Part shown: positions 9,913 to 18,296 of the stretch, piece after piece
Position numbering within the stretch: the first letter of the stretch is position 1
Layout: each line of letters starts with the position of its first letter
NCBI GenBank assembly: GCA_020073345.1
Contig: JAIQFI010000026.1
Location: 23,860 to 87,859, forward strand
Direction: 5' to 3'
Source: Terriglobia bacterium
Lineage (GTDB): Bacteria > Acidobacteriota > Terriglobia > Bryobacterales > Bryobacteraceae
Length of the DNA: 64,000 bases
Notes under the pieces: model-generated
The model's database searches: none
What the model was told of the DNA's origin: nothing
What the model saw: only the letters and a program-made list of their open reading frames with translations
Program-made: the position numbers and the translations under genes

Positions 9913-10002
9913 ATGCGCAGGACTGTTCGAGCGCCGGTCCGGCCTCGACGAAACTGACGTCTCGACACCACGAAGCCGCGCGCTGTGGTTGGTGAAGGAG
10001 CT

Positions 10003-10086
10003 TGCAGGGGGTAGGATTCGAACCTACGAAGGGCAAAGCCCGCCTGATTTACAGTCAGGTCCGTTAGACCACTCCGGCACCCCTGC
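10003..10086 (-). tRNA. tRNA-Tyr (GTA)
   Basis: Read on the minus strand, a 7-bp acceptor stem (GCAGGGG/CCCCTGC), a D arm (GGAGTGGTCTAACGG), an anticodon loop CTGTAAA giving GTA, a long class II variable arm (CGGGCTTTGCCC) and a T arm with GGTTCGAATCC are all present. Discriminator A; CCA is not encoded. The long variable arm with GTA is normal for bacterial tRNA-Tyr. The integrase gene lies 135 bp away on its 5' side. Confidence 0.95.
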
Positions 10087-10135
10087 GAAAATCGTCCCGT
10101 CGTGTCGTGCGCCTGGATTGTACTAACTTGGCGAC

Positions 10136-10156
10136 TGTGAAGTAATTGTGAAGTGA
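10136..10156. repeat. Direct repeat copy 1 (TGTGAAGT pair) between int and tRNA-Tyr
   Basis: 21 bp made of two TGTGAAGT units spaced 11 bp apart. An identical 21-bp copy lies at 10367-10387 inside the integrase gene. Position and helical-turn spacing suit integrase or excisionase arm-binding sites. Confidence 0.7.
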
Positions 10157-10221
10157 AACCCGCGAAACCTGCTTACTCCCGCTCACACCTGCGTATAGGT
10201 GTTCCGTCGGAGAATCGCAAT

Positions 10222-11421
10222 TTAGGATTCCTCCGACAGTGGCGTTAGAGGTTTTACAGTCTGCTCCGATTCGCCCGCCTGCAAAAGCCCACGTAACATT
10301 TCGGGTTGTGATTCCGACCTGATTTGTTGAGCAGTCGCATTCGGTGCGGCGGCGCCATTGCCCGATTGTGAAGTAATTGTGAAGTGATCTGCGCCCCTCG
10401 GAAGAAGCTTTTCACCCAGCTTGCCCATCGCGTCTCGCAGCTCCGTGGGATGGACGTGCGCATAACGCAGCGTGGTGCGGATCGTTCGGTGCCCTAACAG
10501 CTGCTGGATCACCGGCAAATCGCATCCGAGGCGGCGCAACTGCGTCGCCGCCGTATGGCGGAGGTCGTGCATTCGTGTCCCTCCCAACCCGGCCGCCTTG
10601 ATTGCCTTCTGGAAATCCGTCCGTGCCCAGCCAAATCGTCGCAACCTCTCGCCATCCTCGTGGAACACGTACGGAGAGTCGCTGAATTGCGGGATACGCC
10701 GGAGCACATCTTCGAGCACCTCGCTCATCGGCAATACCAGCGGGGTACCGGTTTTGCTCTGCACGATCTGAATCACATGCTGGTTGAAATCAATCCGATC
10801 CCACGTTAAACGTAGAATGTCCCCGCGCCGTAGACCGGTAAGAACCGCGATCTGGATGATCGGCCGCAGGCGATCGGAGCAGGAGTCCAGCAAGGCATCA
10901 AGCTGGCCCTTCTCAAGCCAGTGCGTCCGCGCGGTTTCAGGATAGAGCCGGATGCCCCGGCAAGGATTGGATTTCAGTTTGCCCCAGTCCACGAACCGGT
11001 TGAAGAAGCATTTGAGAATAGCGGTGTAGCGGTTGACGCGCGCTTTGGAGGCTCCACGATCCAGAATACGAAGTTGAAACTGCTCCACCGTATGGCGGTC
11101 GATGTCCTGAAGGTAGCCATTGGGTCCAATGAACGCTTGCAGGCGGTTCAAAATAATCTGATCGTCCCGCGAAGAAGCCTTACGCGGTTTCGAATACACG
11201 GTCATGAACTCTTGGATCGCCTCCGAAAGCGGCGTCCTGACATCCCGAGCTCTGCCGACCCACCGTCCTTCGAATACCTCCGCACGGCGCTTGTCTAACG
11301 CGCCGATGGCCAGCTTCCGGTCTGAGCTTCCGGTCGACTCCCGAATCAAGCGGTGGCCAGCCTTGTAGACGATCCAAAAGATGTTGCCGCGCCTGTAGAT
11401 CCCACGCATGTGTGGGATCAT
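10222..11421 (-). CDS. int: Tyrosine recombinase / integrase (left)
   Basis: About 399 residues from ATG 11421, which directly follows the stop of the excisionase-like gene; ATG 11409 (MRGIYRRG) is an equally good start. An N-terminal SAM-like core-binding domain is followed by the catalytic domain with the family residues: Arg in TGLRRGD (about residue 195), HDLRH (about 287), LGHRTIRTTLRYAH with the Tyr nucleophile (about 319). The family cuts and joins DNA at att sites, often in tRNA genes, and tRNA-Tyr is 135 bp downstream in the same orientation. The C-terminal about 60 residues beyond the Tyr include the 21-bp repeat. It resembles the second integrase at 46550 (shared YRRG, ESTG and Arg-rich N terminus). 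Confidence 0.92.
   Translation of the reverse strand: MIPHMRGIYRRGNIFWIVYKAGHRLIRESTGSSDRKLAIGALDKRRAEVFEGRWVGRARDVRTPLSEAIQEFMTVYSKPRKASSRDDQIILNRLQAFIGPNGYLQDIDRHTVEQFQLRILDRGASKARVNRYTAILKCFFNRFVDWGKLKSNPCRGIRLYPETARTHWLEKGQLDALLDSCSDRLRPIIQIAVLTGLRRGDILRLTWDRIDFNQHVIQIVQSKTGTPLVLPMSEVLEDVLRRIPQFSDSPYVFHEDGERLRRFGWARTDFQKAIKAAGLGGTRMHDLRHTAATQLRRLGCDLPVIQQLLGHRTIRTTLRYAHVHPTELRDAMGKLGEKLLPRGADHFTITSQSGNGAAAPNATAQQIRSESQPEMLRGLLQAGESEQTVKPLTPLSEES
10367..10387. repeat. Direct repeat copy 2 (TGTGAAGT pair) inside int
   Basis: Exact 21-bp copy of 10136-10156, 231 bp away, within the 3' coding part of the integrase gene. Confidence 0.7.
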
Positions 11422-11422
11422 C

Positions 11423-11674
11423 CTATTTTTGTGGGCGTAGTTCGTCAATGAAATTCGCAAGGGGCTTCACCGTTTGCTTCTGCATCCAGTTATCCAGGGC
11501 GTGCAGATCGAACCGAACCGAGGCGCGGCCAGTCTCCTGTGCCCCGGAAGGACGCAGCGGGATGAAGGGGATCGCGCGCCGCTCGACCAGTCGGTAGACC
11601 GAAAACACGCTTATCCCCAAATAAGCAGCGGCTTGTTTGGCGCTGATGTATCGAGACTGAACGGAAGAATCCAC
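11423..11674 (-). CDS. Excisionase-like HTH protein (left)
   Basis: 83 residues from GTG 11674, preceded by GGGAGGAAC; the open frame begins with a TTG at 11686. A MerR/HTH_17-type fold is evident: ISAKQAAAYLGISVFSVYRLVERRAIPFI, then a wing with the usual R/F residues before LDNWM. Such small proteins direct excision or regulate the integrase. The stop codon is one base from the integrase start, so the two are coupled. The gene order xis-int is the same at 46288-47590. Confidence 0.8.
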   Translation of the reverse strand: MDSSVQSRYISAKQAAAYLGISVFSVYRLVERRAIPFIPLRPSGAQETGRASVRFDLHALDNWMQKQTVKPLANFIDELRPQK

Positions 11675-12042
11675 TGTTCCTCCCAAACGAATCGATCGAG
11701 TTGGACTTCACCTATGTATGCGAACTCCAGCACGTATCGTGGCCAACCGCCCACAGCTCCGGAGGCGTTTACATTCTGTTTCTTTGACGGCGGGACCATG
11801 CGGCGACTACAATAGCCTTCGATAGCGGTACACGTTGTTCACCAGCGCTGATCGACCGAACGGCCAGCCGAACTTCCAAAACGTACCCGCCGAGGTGTAC
11901 ATCCCGCACGTTGCCGTGCCGGTCCGCTTTGCCCGGCTACCAGTACGACCGGCGAAAATGGATTGGCCCTAACTGCGGAAAATTGCGCATATCATTTAAG
12001 AGACGGAACCGTCTCTGACTTCATTGGCGAAGGGGACATCCA
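11675..12042. promoter_or_regulatory. Divergent control region between xis/int and sigma/kinase
   Basis: 368 bp without a gene between two divergent operons. An 8-bp perfect inverted repeat AGAGACGGaaCCGTCTCT (11999-12016) lies 26 bp before the sigma-factor start and could be an operator. I see no confident -35/-10 pair. A GAAGGGGA ribosome binding site precedes ATG 12043. Confidence 0.45.
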
Positions 12043-12636
12043 ATGACAGATTCCGACAACGTTACGGAACTTCTATCGTTGCTGCACGCCGGGGACGGGG
12101 ATGTTGTTTCTCAATTGCTGCCCATGATCCGTGACGAGCTGCGGCGGATCGCTAACATCTACTTCAGCAGGGATTGGGCGGCCCATAACTTCGATCCGAG
12201 CGATCTTGTCCAAGAAGCCTCTTTGCGGCTTTTGATTCCAGGGAAAGGTCCCTGGAACGATCGGGAACACTTCTTTGCGATTGCGGCCCTCAATATCCAC
12301 CAGCGGCTGGTCGATCACGGCAGAAAGCTTCGCGCCGAGAGGCGCGGCGGTGGCAAGTGGAAGCGCGTGGAATTGGATGACGCCTTGCCTGCTGAACCTG
12401 AGCACTGGAGCGAACTTCTTGACGTGGACGAGGCCCTGCGCCGCTTGGAAGCTCTGAATGAACGGCAGAGCCGCGTCGTGAAATACCGATTCTTTGGAGG
12501 AATGACAATCGAAGAAACGGCGACGGCGCTCGGTGTCTGCCCCAATACCGTCAAGACAGACTGGGCTGTGGCCGCGGCGTTTCTGCGGCGGGAGTTAATA
12601 GCCTACAGTGACGCCCGAGCGGTGGGATCGAATTAG
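12043..12636 (+). CDS. ECF-type RNA polymerase sigma factor
   Basis: 197 residues. Region 2 includes FDPSDLVQEASLRLL and the helix around HFFAIAALNIHQRLVDHGR. Region 4 is LNERQSRVVKYRFFGGMTIEETATALGVCPNTVKTDW. The layout and motifs match the ECF-type group (PF07638/TIGR02999-like) that in Acidobacteriota and Planctomycetes is typically encoded beside Ser/Thr kinases. Its 3' end overlaps the kinase start by 29 bp, so they are translationally coupled. It sits between int/xis and the T4SS operon, all downstream genes running the same way. It may control the element (inference). Confidence 0.88.
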   Translation: MTDSDNVTELLSLLHAGDGDVVSQLLPMIRDELRRIANIYFSRDWAAHNFDPSDLVQEASLRLLIPGKGPWNDREHFFAIAALNIHQRLVDHGRKLRAERRGGGKWKRVELDDALPAEPEHWSELLDVDEALRRLEALNERQSRVVKYRFFGGMTIEETATALGVCPNTVKTDWAVAAAFLRRELIAYSDARAVGSN

Positions 12637-14350
12637 CGAGTTTTTCGCCGCGGCATCCGAGCTTCCTCCGGAGCAACGGGATGCCTATCTCGTACACGTG
12701 TGTCCGGATGAGGCAATACGCGGCGAGGTCCGGTCCTTGCTGGCCAATATCCCTCCAGAGAGCTTCCTCAACCCCGATCCCGTGTTCACCGGTAAGATGC
12801 TGCGCCAGTATAAGGTTATTGAAGAAATCGGGCGCGGCAGTATGGGTCGCGTGTACAAGGCACATGACACAAAGCTAGACCGTACGGTAGCGCTAAAGCT
12901 TCTTCCGCCCCGCCTGGAAAACGACGTACGGGGTCCTCATCGATTATTGCGGGAAGCCAAAAGCGCCTCGGCGCTGAACCATCCCAATATTGTGACTGTC
13001 CACGAGATTGCCCGCGACGAAGTGGAAGGTATTGACTTCATTGTGATGGAGTACATCAGCGGGGAGACGCTCGGTCGAGCGATTCCTATCGACGGCCTGC
13101 CGATCGATCGGGCCCTTGATTACGCAATTCAGATCGCGGATGCCCTTGCTACGGCTCACGGTAAGGACATTGTCCACGGAGATCTGAAGCCCGCAAACAT
13201 CATGGTGACTGAGCAGGGCCGGGTGAAGCTCCTGGACTTCGGCTTGGCCAGGGCACGCACTCGCGAAATCGGCAATCCGGCGGAATCGGAGTTGTTCGGC
13301 ACCACGGCTTACATGGCACCGGAACGGTTGGGCACACCTCTGACCGACCCGCGTTCAGAGGTTTTCAGCTTTGGGGTAATCCTGTACCAGATGTTTAGCG
13401 GAGAGCATCCCTTCGGAACAGGCTCGCGCGAAGAAGTGGCAGCAGCGATTCACCATGAAATCCCAAAACCGCTCCGTTCCACAGTCCCTGTTTGGCTCGC
13501 CGACATCGTGCAGCGCTGTCTCGAAAAGAGAGCCATCGATCGCTTCCAGACCATGCAGGACGTGCTCTCTGCGTTAAAGCAAGAAGGGAAAGGGCGCGAT
13601 CCTATGGGGTCTCTTGCGCCAACTTCGCCCATTCTCGTCAGTTCCGAAGTCGACAGCGTCCGTGCCCTCGCCGCACAAATCACCTACAGCAACGTCGCAC
13701 GGAGCCGCCAAGCATTGAGCGAACTAGCGGATCTCGTCGGGCGCAACGCTTCCCAGGACGTACGTGATGCCGTGATTTCAGCCTTGCGGGATATCATTTT
13801 GACCCTCGACCTTGACGGGAACGTGGTGGCGGGCACGGTGCGAAAAGTGCGGAAGCTGACGCTCGATACACTCAAGGTGGCCACAGCAGGCGACCTGGGT
13901 GCTTGCTTCAAGGACGGCGAGCTCGAAGAGCTGGACCTCTTTATGATGGACTTCGCCGGCACCCAGTTAGTGGGTACCAATTTCAAAGGCTGCTTCCTTG
14001 CAGGGGCTGACTTCCGCGGGAGTAATCTAGCCGGAGCGTGTTTTGAGATAGCCAAGATCAGGAACGTTGATTTCACTGAAGCAGACCTCTTAGACGCCAA
14101 CTTCACCGACGCCGACTGGTTTAACGCGCTCGGCTTGACGGAGCACCAAATGACGCTAGTCCGGCGGGATTCGCTGCCGGCTTGTCCGGCCGATGAACAA
14201 GCGATGCACCGCTATCTTTCGGATCACTACGTGCTGCCCTATGGATCGTGGCCCTCACGTCAGCAGGAGCAGTTGAAGGCAGCCTGGCATGAATACCTTC
14301 GGCCCGCCGGCCTCCGGGATGTGGTCGCCAAATGGCGTCGCGACACCTGA
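12608..14350 (+). CDS. Ser/Thr protein kinase with pentapeptide repeats
   Basis: 580 residues from GTG 12608. Residues about 68-330 form the kinase domain: GRGSMGRVYKAHD, VALKLL, HGDLKPANIMVT (about 189; HGD for HRD), DFGLARA (about 210), GTTAYMAPE. Residues about 360-450 are helical. Residues about 455-505 are pentapeptide repeats (LVGTNFKGCFLAGADFRGSN and following, A/N-x-L/F-x-x), a right-handed beta-helix that usually serves protein contact. No membrane segment. In this group the kinase is thought to act on the partner sigma factor encoded upstream; that pairing is inferred from overlap, not shown. Confidence 0.87.
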   Translation: MTPERWDRISEFFAAASELPPEQRDAYLVHVCPDEAIRGEVRSLLANIPPESFLNPDPVFTGKMLRQYKVIEEIGRGSMGRVYKAHDTKLDRTVALKLLPPRLENDVRGPHRLLREAKSASALNHPNIVTVHEIARDEVEGIDFIVMEYISGETLGRAIPIDGLPIDRALDYAIQIADALATAHGKDIVHGDLKPANIMVTEQGRVKLLDFGLARARTREIGNPAESELFGTTAYMAPERLGTPLTDPRSEVFSFGVILYQMFSGEHPFGTGSREEVAAAIHHEIPKPLRSTVPVWLADIVQRCLEKRAIDRFQTMQDVLSALKQEGKGRDPMGSLAPTSPILVSSEVDSVRALAAQITYSNVARSRQALSELADLVGRNASQDVRDAVISALRDIILTLDLDGNVVAGTVRKVRKLTLDTLKVATAGDLGACFKDGELEELDLFMMDFAGTQLVGTNFKGCFLAGADFRGSNLAGACFEIAKIRNVDFTEADLLDANFTDADWFNALGLTEHQMTLVRRDSLPACPADEQAMHRYLSDHYVLPYGSWPSRQQEQLKAAWHEYLRPAGLRDVVAKWRRDT

Positions 14351-14464
14351 CAGCCACAGCCAGTCTTCGGCTCTGAGCATCAGCCACTTTTCATATCTTT
14401 TGCGCATTCTTTCTTGAAGGGCCCATTGTTGACGGGCCTGCCAAACCCAAGAAGGAGGCGCCAC

Positions 14465-14779
14465 GTGACACATTGGACCACCAAGACCACCATTCGCCGT
14501 TCCTGGGCGGCGCTCAGGATGGGAGCCTACATTTCTATCTTGAGCGCCGCAACGCCGCTTGCAGTCCGCGCCGCATCGCCATGGGAAAATGCCGTGGATG
14601 TGTTGCAAACCGCGTTCACCGGGCCGATCGCGCGGGGCTTGAGCCTGGTTGCGATTGTCGTCGGAGGGCTGATGTTCGCTTTCGGCGAGGGCGAATCCAA
14701 GCGTATGCTGGCCGGCATCGTGTTCGGTATCGGAATGGCCATCGGCGCGGTGAATTTCATGGCCTGGCTCTTTCCATAA
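14465..14779 (+). CDS. virB2: VirB2/TrbC-like pilin subunit
   Basis: 104 residues from GTG 14465, which has a strong AAGGAGG ribosome binding site. A long signal-like N terminus (cleavage probably near AVRAAS, about residue 38) is followed by two hydrophobic helices separated by a short charged loop (FGEGESK), the standard hairpin of VirB2/TrbC pilins. It is the first gene of the T4SS operon, 115 bp after the kinase. The family polymerises into the conjugative pilus. Confidence 0.85.
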   Translation: MTHWTTKTTIRRSWAALRMGAYISILSAATPLAVRAASPWENAVDVLQTAFTGPIARGLSLVAIVVGGLMFAFGEGESKRMLAGIVFGIGMAIGAVNFMAWLFP

Positions 14780-14782
14780 TTC

Positions 14783-15082
14783 ATGCCGAGCGCGCCGAGT
14801 CTCCACCCCGTCTACCGATCTTTGAATAAGCCACTCACCATCGCCGGTGCCGAACGTCGGTTGTTCTTCCTGGCTTTGGTCATGGGCGCCGCCACCTTCA
14901 ACCTCTTCGGGAGCCTCTTTAGCGGCCTTCTGATGTTTGTCGCCCTCTACATATTGGCCCGCTGGGCCACAGTGACAGACCCGCAGATCTTGCGAATTCT
15001 TCTAAACTCCTCCAAGTTCAAAGCCCACTACGATCCGGGGAAGCGCGACACCAGCTTCGAAAGGAGGCGCCGCCGTGGTTAA
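14783..15082 (+). CDS. virB3: VirB3/TrbD-like inner-membrane protein
   Basis: 99 residues. The N-terminal 'HPVYRSLNKPLTIAGAERR' is typical of VirB3/TrbD, which starts with a conserved 'v...L.rP....G' segment. Two close transmembrane helices follow at about residues 26-60. It lies 3 bp after virB2 and overlaps virB4 by 8 bp. In the family it partners VirB4 at the inner membrane in pilus assembly. Confidence 0.88.
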   Translation: MPSAPSLHPVYRSLNKPLTIAGAERRLFFLALVMGAATFNLFGSLFSGLLMFVALYILARWATVTDPQILRILLNSSKFKAHYDPGKRDTSFERRRRRG

Positions 15083-17405
15083 GGTGTCGCGCATTCTGAA
15101 GGACTATCGCGACGCAGGCGCGCTGAACGCGCTCGTCAACATCCACGCCGCCATCGACGATTTTACATTCCTCACCAAAGGCGGGGACCTCGTCACTCTT
15201 CTGAAAGTCCAGGGCGTGGACACCGAGTGCATGGAACCCTTGGAGATAGATCAGATCGTCCGGCGCTTCGGCTCGGCGATACGTACTTTCAACGAGCAGT
15301 TCCGAATCTACCAGTACCTGGTCAAACGCGATTACGGACCGATTCCTCACGGCCACTACGACGATCCCGTGATTCGAGAGGTGATCCGCAGCCGGACCGC
15401 GTATCTGGAGGCCAAAGGCCTCTATAACCTTGAAATCTACTTTGCCGTCGTCCACGAAGGATTGCGGCGGAATTCGAGTTTGCGGACCCGCCTGGCTGCC
15501 TTTGCCGCCAATCCCGCCGCGAGTGTCCGGGCGGCTTTGTCTACCGAGAAAACCATCGGCGTTCTCGAAGCGGATCTGGACCGCGGTCGGCACGAGTTGG
15601 CGAACAAAGTCAACAGCTTCGCAGTCCAGCTCCGCGACTTCGTCAAAATCGAAGTGCTCGACAAAAAGCGAGCGTTCGGATTCTTGCGACACCTGCTTAA
15701 CTATGCGCCACACAAGGGGGAGGCGGCGAGCCTCGCCTTTGACCAATTCGTTGATTTTCAGATGGTCGGCTCTTCTCTGGAGTGCCACCGGGACCATTTG
15801 CGGCTCGATAACCATTACGTCCAGGCACTGACCTTGAAGGAGCCTCCCGCGCAGACTTGGGCGAATCTGCTCAAAGGGCTGCAAGAGATCCCGGCTCAGT
15901 TTGTGATCGCCACCGAATGGAAGCGCATGGACAACCACGCGATGCGCAAGCTCATTCAGTCCAAGCGGCGGCACTTCTACAACTCGAAAGCCTCCTTTAT
16001 GAATTACTTGGGCCAGTCCGGAAATGCTCCCAGGGACATCCTGATCGATGACTCCGCGGCGGCGCTCGTGAATGATCTGGGCTCCTGCCTTGAACAAATG
16101 GAAGTGAACGGCAGCTTCTTCGGCGAGTTCTCGCTCACGGTGATCCTTTATGACGAGGACCTCACACGCCTGAAGGGTTCTGTGGCCGAGTGCTTCAAGG
16201 CGTTCTCGTCCATCGACGCGCAGCTCACCGAGGAGCGCTACAACCTCTTGAACGCGTTTCTGGCCGTTCTGCCTGCGAATCACGCATTCAATCTACGGAA
16301 GATGTTTCTCTCCAACGCCAACTACGCCGATTTGTCGTTTCTCTTTGGGCCGAACACGGGCGACGTGCGAAACGCGCATCTCGGGACCGAGTATCTGACG
16401 GTGCTCGAAACGGACCGCCGGACGCCCTATTTCTTCAACTTCCACCATGGAGACATCGCCCACACCTTCATGCTGGGGATGACCGGAAGCGGGAAGAGCT
16501 TCACGCTCTCCCACCTGCTTACTCATGCGCAGAAATACAACCCTCTGACCTATATCTTCGACTTGGGCGGCAGTTACCGGGAACTGACCGGTCGTTTCGA
16601 CGGGACATATGTCCGGGTGGGCGCTGAAGAACGATCTTTCACCATCAACCCGTTCAGTTTGCCGCCCACGCCGGAGCATCACCAATTCCAGTGTTTGCTT
16701 GTGCGGGTGCTCGCCGCGTCGAGCGGATATGAACTGACCGGCGCGGACGAGCGCGATCTTTTCGAGCAGATCCAGAACCTGTATTCCGTTGATCCGGGGC
16801 AGCGGCGTCTTCTGACGCTGGCTAACATTCTCGGCCGCAATGTGCGCCAGGCGCTTGGGAAGTGGGTCCAGGGCGGCCAGTATGGAACGCTCTTTGACAA
16901 CGTGCAGGACAACCTTACCTTTGCCCGGTTCCAGACGTTCGACTTTGAAGGCATGGACAAAGTCCCGCAAGTCCTGGAGCCGCTTCTGTTCTACATCCTC
17001 CACCGGGCGCAGGCGGCCATTTATGATGCTGGCCTGGCCGCCACTTTCAAACTCTTCGTCATCGATGAAGCCTGGCGGTTTTTGCGCAATCCCTCGATCA
17101 AGCTTTACGTCCAGGAGGCCCTGAAAACCTGGCGTAAAAAGAACGCCGCCATGATTCTGGCTACCCAGTCTGGCGATGATCTTTTCCGCTCCGAGATGCT
17201 TCCGGTAATCGTCGAAAGCTGCGCCACGCAGATCTTCCTGGCCAACCCCGGCATGGATCAGGCGGCCTACTGCGAAGCGTTCCATCTGAGCGAAACCGAA
17301 GCCGCGGCCATCGCCGGGCTCGTCCCCAAGCGGCAGCTTCTCGTCAAGCGGCCGGATTTGACCAAGATTTTAAACCTAAACGTCGAAAGGAGCCGTCCAT
17401 CATGA
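15075..17405 (+). CDS. virB4: VirB4/TrbE-like T4SS ATPase
   Basis: 776 residues from GTG 15075, with AAGGAGG upstream. The N-terminal CagE/TrbE/VirB domain is followed by the RecA-like ATPase: Walker A GMTGSGKSFT at about residue 468, Walker B LFVIDEAWRFL at about 658, and the later RKKNAAMILATQS motif with its Gln. VirB4 powers pilus assembly and substrate transfer at the inner-membrane base of the channel. Its length is normal for the family (about 780-820). Its stop overlaps the virB9 start (ATGA). Confidence 0.95.
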   Translation: MVKVSRILKDYRDAGALNALVNIHAAIDDFTFLTKGGDLVTLLKVQGVDTECMEPLEIDQIVRRFGSAIRTFNEQFRIYQYLVKRDYGPIPHGHYDDPVIREVIRSRTAYLEAKGLYNLEIYFAVVHEGLRRNSSLRTRLAAFAANPAASVRAALSTEKTIGVLEADLDRGRHELANKVNSFAVQLRDFVKIEVLDKKRAFGFLRHLLNYAPHKGEAASLAFDQFVDFQMVGSSLECHRDHLRLDNHYVQALTLKEPPAQTWANLLKGLQEIPAQFVIATEWKRMDNHAMRKLIQSKRRHFYNSKASFMNYLGQSGNAPRDILIDDSAAALVNDLGSCLEQMEVNGSFFGEFSLTVILYDEDLTRLKGSVAECFKAFSSIDAQLTEERYNLLNAFLAVLPANHAFNLRKMFLSNANYADLSFLFGPNTGDVRNAHLGTEYLTVLETDRRTPYFFNFHHGDIAHTFMLGMTGSGKSFTLSHLLTHAQKYNPLTYIFDLGGSYRELTGRFDGTYVRVGAEERSFTINPFSLPPTPEHHQFQCLLVRVLAASSGYELTGADERDLFEQIQNLYSVDPGQRRLLTLANILGRNVRQALGKWVQGGQYGTLFDNVQDNLTFARFQTFDFEGMDKVPQVLEPLLFYILHRAQAAIYDAGLAATFKLFVIDEAWRFLRNPSIKLYVQEALKTWRKKNAAMILATQSGDDLFRSEMLPVIVESCATQIFLANPGMDQAAYCEAFHLSETEAAAIAGLVPKRQLLVKRPDLTKILNLNVERSRPS

Positions 17406-18292
17406 AACCCGTCATACGCTGTCTTCTGTCTGTACAACTTGTCCTGTGCAGTGTTCTCATCGCCGGTCCGGGAGTGGAAGCCAAATCCCGCGCGGCCAAG
17501 AAGGCGCCGGACTCCGAGCCCGCCAAGCTTGCCGCGGCGCCCGAGCCGATCGTTCCGCCTCCGCCCGAATTTCAACTGGCCGGCACGGTGGTTCGCTATA
17601 GCGACAAGGACGTCGTCAAGGTCAAGACCAAACTGCGCTACACCACGCTCATTGTCCTGCCCAAAGGGGAACAGATCCTCGACTTCACGTGCGGCGACAA
17701 GGAGTTCTGGGTCGTAAACGGGACTCAGAACTTCGCCTACGTCAAGCCCGCCAAGGCCGGGGCTGAGACGAACCTGAACTTGATTACCGCCATCGGCAAC
17801 ATCTACTCGTTCGTGTTGAACGAAGTGTCCGACGTTCCGAATACCCAGCCAGACCTAAAAGTCTTTATCGAACTCGAAGACGAATCCATGGCTTCCGTCG
17901 CGGGCGGCGCGCCCAGGTTTGTCTCGCATGAGGTCGTCGAAGACTACCGCCACCAGGCCGAGATCGCCAAGGAAGAGACCCAACAGGTGAAGCAGTCGGC
18001 GCAGGCCGCGATTGACAGCGGCATCAGTAAGTTTCTCTCAAACGTCCGGTTCCCGTACCGTTTTGAGGCTGGAAAGAAACCCTTCTTCGTACGCGCCATG
18101 TATCACGACGACAAGTTCACCTACATTCAGGCGCGGCCGGAGGAGACGCCCACGCTTTATGAGGTCAAGGACGGCAAGCCCAACCTTGTGAACTTCACTT
18201 ATAAGGATGGCGTCTATGCCATCGACAAGATCCTCGACGAAGGGTATTTGGCCATCGGTAAGCAAAAGCTTAGCTTTGAGCGCCAGGAGTAG
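17402..18292 (+). CDS. virB9: VirB9/TrbG-like outer-membrane complex protein
   Basis: 296 residues with a Sec signal peptide (cleavage about residue 27, GVEAKS), an Ala/Pro-rich linker and the VirB9/CagX beta domains: an N-terminal part with LRYTTLIVLPKGEQILDF and the 'GdkefW.v.....a.vkP' pattern, and a C-terminal part (VRFPYRFEAGKKPFFV, then a GNYAI-like YKDGVYAID). With VirB7 and VirB10 the family forms the outer core ring. No virB7 lipoprotein gene was found nearby. ATGA overlap with virB4. Confidence 0.92.
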   Translation: MKPVIRCLLSVQLVLCSVLIAGPGVEAKSRAAKKAPDSEPAKLAAAPEPIVPPPPEFQLAGTVVRYSDKDVVKVKTKLRYTTLIVLPKGEQILDFTCGDKEFWVVNGTQNFAYVKPAKAGAETNLNLITAIGNIYSFVLNEVSDVPNTQPDLKVFIELEDESMASVAGGAPRFVSHEVVEDYRHQAEIAKEETQQVKQSAQAAIDSGISKFLSNVRFPYRFEAGKKPFFVRAMYHDDKFTYIQARPEETPTLYEVKDGKPNLVNFTYKDGVYAIDKILDEGYLAIGKQKLSFERQE

Positions 18293-18296
18293 TGTC

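Noticed and set aside
11401..11416. Near-palindrome CCCACgCATGtGTGGG at the integrase start
   Set aside because: Imperfect and overlapping codons; no second copy seen, so not called an operator.
15018..16283. Long minus-strand open frame opposite virB4
   Set aside because: It lies fully within the virB4 gene, which has clear Walker motifs; the reverse frame is a GC-bias shadow without family motifs or a ribosome site.
16293..17285. Second long minus-strand frame opposite virB4
   Set aside because: Shadow of virB4 for the same reasons.
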